From Chitinophaga agri (GTDB lineage Bacteria > Bacteroidota > Bacteroidia > Chitinophagales > Chitinophagaceae): a DNA stretch of 64,000 nt. Position 1 is the first letter of the stretch. Every line of letters begins with the position of its first letter. Made by a program: the position numbers and the translations under genes. Below, one piece after another: positions 62,140 to 64,000 of this stretch. The notes beneath the pieces were generated by a model, which did not search any database, was not told the DNA's origin, and saw only the letters and a list, made by a program, of their open reading frames with translations. Location: positions 6,156,001-6,220,000 of the forward strand of contig NZ_CP048113.1 of assembly GCF_010093065.1 (NCBI RefSeq). The letters are read 5' to 3'.

Positions 62140-62170
62140 CAAACTAAAAGAATGTTTTTTTACCTTCCAA
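62140..62170 (-). promoter_or_regulatory. Promoter of the HEPN-like two-gene unit
   Basis: On the minus strand TTG (62168-62170, within a run of T) is followed after exactly 20 bp by TTAGTTTG (62140-62147), one mismatch from TAnnTTTG. The ATG at 62105 lies 34 bp beyond it. Confidence 0.5.
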
Positions 62171-62247
62171 AAAATAATCATATGTTGACCAGTATGATTG
62201 TGAGCCTGTCCTGATAATACGTTAAAGGCCTATTCTAAGGAAGATAT

Positions 62248-62255
62248 TATCTTTG
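62248..62255 (+). promoter_or_regulatory. Candidate upstream promoter of the prenyltransferase operon
   Basis: TATCTTTG fits the TAnnTTTG box. No good -33 TTG is at the right spacing. An ATG at 62270 follows, but the downstream box and start are preferred for the gene. Confidence 0.4.
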
Positions 62256-62334
62256 TAGCAAATTTGTAAATGAGCCCGGCAGTAATGGCCGGAGGAATGG
62301 ATAGGAAAAGACGTGTCAACAGCTATTCCTGTCA

Positions 62335-62342
62335 TATCTTTG
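62335..62342 (+). promoter_or_regulatory. Preferred promoter of the prenyltransferase operon
   Basis: TATCTTTG followed by C is a second TAnnTTTG box, 26 bp before the ATG at 62369. Its position inside the longer open frame argues that translation begins at 62369 and not at 62270. Confidence 0.5.
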
Positions 62343-62368
62343 CAAAACTGAAAAAAACAACAGCTATA

Positions 62369-63235
62369 ATGATCGCAACGGTTAATAAATATCTTTCACT
62401 GGTTAAATTCAGCCATACCATATTCGCGATGCCTTTCGCACTGACAGGCTTTTTCATTGCTACTACCAAGACTGACGCTACTTTCAGCTGGCAGGTACTG
62501 GTAGCAGTCATATTCTGTATGGTTTTTGCCCGTAGTGCAGCGATGGCTTTCAACCGTTATCTGGATGCCGATATCGACAGAAAGAACCCCCGTACCACAC
62601 AGCGTGAGATACCAAGAGGTGTGATCACAGAGAAGAATGCGCTGATATTTGTGATCGTGAACTGTCTCCTGTTCATGGCCACTACCTGGTTTATCAACCT
62701 GCTGTGCTTTTTCCTGTCGCCGGTTGCACTGATAGTCGTGCTGGGGTACAGCTATACTAAAAGATTCACAGCACTTTGTCACCTGGTACTCGGGCTCGGT
62801 TTATCACTTGCGCCGGTAGGTGCGTATATGGCCGTGACGGGACATTTCGCAGTACTGCCGGTATTGTTATCTGTACTGGTATTGTGCTGGGTGGCGGGTT
62901 TTGATATCATTTATTCGCTGCAGGACGAAGACTTTGACCGTTCTCTGGCTTTAAATTCTATTCCTACCTGGTTAGGTAAAGCGGGCGCACTGCGCTTCTC
63001 TGAAGGCTTACATGTGGTAGCAGGACTGCTGGCAGTGCTTATCGGTGTGTATGGACAATTTCACTGGTTATATGCTGCAGGTGCACTGATCTTTATTATC
63101 ATGCTGGTAACGCAGCATCTGCTGGTTAAGCCTGATGACCTGAGCCGCGTCAATATTGCATTCATGACAACAAATGGTATTGCCAGTGTGGTATTTGCCG
63201 TATTTGCCATTGCTGATATGTTCATCATCAGATAA
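62369..63235 (+). CDS. ubiA: UbiA-family prenyltransferase
   Basis: The chosen ATG at 62369 gives 288 residues starting MIATVNKYLSLVKFSHTIFA, the normal UbiA opening; the longer frame from 62270 would add 33 basic residues not usual for the family. Both prenyl-diphosphate-binding motifs are present: NRYLDADIDRKNPRT and DIIYSLQDEDFDRS. About eight membrane helices follow. It attaches a polyprenyl chain to an aromatic acid, typically 4-hydroxybenzoate or, in menaquinone-using bacteria, a related acceptor. It lies 9 bp before ruvX. Confidence 0.88.
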   Translation: MIATVNKYLSLVKFSHTIFAMPFALTGFFIATTKTDATFSWQVLVAVIFCMVFARSAAMAFNRYLDADIDRKNPRTTQREIPRGVITEKNALIFVIVNCLLFMATTWFINLLCFFLSPVALIVVLGYSYTKRFTALCHLVLGLGLSLAPVGAYMAVTGHFAVLPVLLSVLVLCWVAGFDIIYSLQDEDFDRSLALNSIPTWLGKAGALRFSEGLHVVAGLLAVLIGVYGQFHWLYAAGALIFIIMLVTQHLLVKPDDLSRVNIAFMTTNGIASVVFAVFAIADMFIIR

Positions 63236-63244
63236 AATCTCACT

Positions 63245-63655
63245 ATGGCACGTATCCTCGCAATTGACTACGGAAAGAAAAGAACAGGGCTGGCAGTAAC
63301 CGATCCGTTACAGCTGATAGCCACCGGCCTGACTACGGTCGCTACCCACGACCTGATCCCCTATCTCAAAAAATACCTGGTACAGGAACAGGTTGAACTG
63401 TTCCTGATCGGAGAGCCGAAGAACCTGGATGGTGGCGCGACAGATGCTACTGCACTGGTGACCGAATGTGTGCGTATCCTGCAGAAGAACTTTCCGCAGG
63501 TGCCTGTAAAGAAAGTTGATGAGCGCTTTACATCCAAAATGGCTTTCCAGACAATGATAGACAGTGGCCTTAAAAAGAAGGACCGCCAGAATAAGGCGCT
63601 GGTCGACGAGATCAGTGCGACTATCATTCTGCAGGAATATTTGCAGAATAAGTAA
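63245..63655 (+). CDS. ruvX: Putative Holliday junction resolvase / pre-16S rRNA nuclease YqgF
   Basis: This 136-residue protein has the RNase H-like fold motifs of YqgF/RuvX: AIDYGKKRTGLAVTD at the N terminus (catalytic Asp), LFLIGEPKNLDG, VDERFTSKMA (catalytic Glu) and DEISATIILQEYL (catalytic Asp). It takes part in 16S rRNA 5'-end processing and was first described as a Holliday junction resolvase. It is co-transcribed with the prenyltransferase and precedes the deformylase gene. Confidence 0.93.
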   Translation: MARILAIDYGKKRTGLAVTDPLQLIATGLTTVATHDLIPYLKKYLVQEQVELFLIGEPKNLDGGATDATALVTECVRILQKNFPQVPVKKVDERFTSKMAFQTMIDSGLKKKDRQNKALVDEISATIILQEYLQNK

Positions 63656-63670
63656 TTCCTAATTCATCCT

Positions 63671-63678
63671 TACCTTTG
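63671..63678 (+). promoter_or_regulatory. Candidate promoter of the deformylase gene
   Basis: TACCTTTG followed by CA matches TAnnTTTG and ends 21 bp before the ATG at 63700. A TTTG at 63640-63643 is too far upstream (27 bp) for a standard -33 element. Confidence 0.5.
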
Positions 63679-63699
63679 CATTTCTGAAAAAAATATAAA

Positions 63700-64000
63700 A
63701 TGATTCTACCTATAGTTGCTTACGGTCATCCGGTATTACGTAAAATGTGTGAAGATATAACCCCTGATTACCCTCAGTTAGAGCAACTGATCGCCAATAT
63801 GTGGGAAACCATGTATGCTTCCAATGGTGTAGGACTGGCTGCTCCGCAGATCAACAGGCCTATCCGCCTTTTCGTGGTTGATAGTGAACAGATCATCAAC
63901 AGCCTGGAAGAGGATGAGAAGAAAGACTATCCTGGCGATAATGGTATAAAACAGACATTTATCAATGCACATATAGTAAGCACCGGCGGAGAAGAATGGG
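63700..64000 (+). CDS. def: Peptide deformylase, N-terminal part (cut by window end)
   Basis: The frame opens with [20 protein letters not shown] and contains GVGLAAPQI, motif 1 (GxGxAAxQ) of peptide deformylase. The enzyme removes the formyl group from the first methionine of new proteins. About 100 residues are visible; the EGCLS and HExDH metal motifs would be beyond the window. An insertion-like stretch [13 protein letters not shown] follows motif 1. It lies 44 bp after ruvX, with its own promoter-like box. Confidence 0.93.
   Translation, partial: MILPIVAYGHPVLRKMCEDITPDYPQLEQLIANMWETMYASNGVGLAAPQINRPIRLFVVDSEQIINSLEEDEKKDYPGDNGIKQTFINAHIVSTGGEEW

Noticed and set aside
62270-62368. N-terminal extension of the UbiA protein by 33 residues
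   Set aside because: A promoter-like box at 62335-62342 lies within it and the extra residues are basic and unlike the family.
1-64000. CRISPR arrays, tRNA or rRNA genes, insertion sequences and phage genes
   Set aside because: No regularly spaced repeats, no cloverleaf-like sequence noticed in the gaps, and no transposase or integrase protein.

Overview
The window looks like a chromosome segment from a Chitinophaga-like member of the Bacteroidota (Chitinophagaceae). Evidence: four SusC/SusD outer-membrane pairs, an ECF sigma/FecR regulatory pair, TAnnTTTG-type promoter boxes, almost no Shine-Dalgarno sequences, and a long operon of the flexirubin / aryl-polyene pigment type.

Region 1 (1-22270, + strand) is the downstream part of a flexirubin-type pigment operon of about 22 kb; its start lies outside the window. 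It holds two acyl carrier proteins, three catalytically intact or probably intact ketosynthases (one cut by the window edge), two ketosynthase-like proteins without the catalytic residues, two hot-dog dehydratase-like proteins, a thioesterase, a holo-ACP synthase and an adenylate-forming ligase. It also has a methyltransferase, a flavin enzyme with halogenase signatures, a phytoene-desaturase-like oxidoreductase, two lysophospholipid-acyltransferase-type enzymes, a membrane glycosyltransferase, a polysaccharide deacetylase-like protein, a LolA-like carrier, a lipoprotein, an Ntn-type C45 hydrolase/acyltransferase and a giant MMPL exporter fused to PlsC and methyltransferase domains. Genes overlap or nearly touch, often through TAATG junctions. 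Together they would build, tailor, esterify and export an aryl-polyene to the outer membrane. The ammonia-lyase, ketoreductase and DarA/DarB genes expected for flexirubin are not in this window.

Region 2 (22271-28447) has a DUF6702-like protein, a HupE/UreJ-like membrane protein, an M1 metallopeptidase, an SPFH membrane protein with a ribbon-helix-helix regulator, and a secreted esterase. The SPFH promoter sits inside a perfect inverted repeat.

Region 3 (28496-57743) is an uptake region: two SusC/SusD pairs on the minus strand (one driven by an ECF sigma/FecR pair), divergent AraC and LacI regulators, then two SusC/SusD pairs on the plus strand. Each plus-strand pair is followed by a cytochrome c / PHM-type copper monooxygenase, and the first module also has a thioredoxin-like gene. 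No glycoside hydrolases are present, so these are not ordinary polysaccharide utilisation loci.

Region 4 (57883-64000) is mostly housekeeping: mutS, a SpoU RNA methyltransferase, a UbiA prenyltransferase, ruvX and the start of a peptide deformylase. An overlapping pair of small unknown genes, one HEPN-like, is inserted between them. I saw no tRNA, rRNA, CRISPR array, insertion sequence or phage gene.
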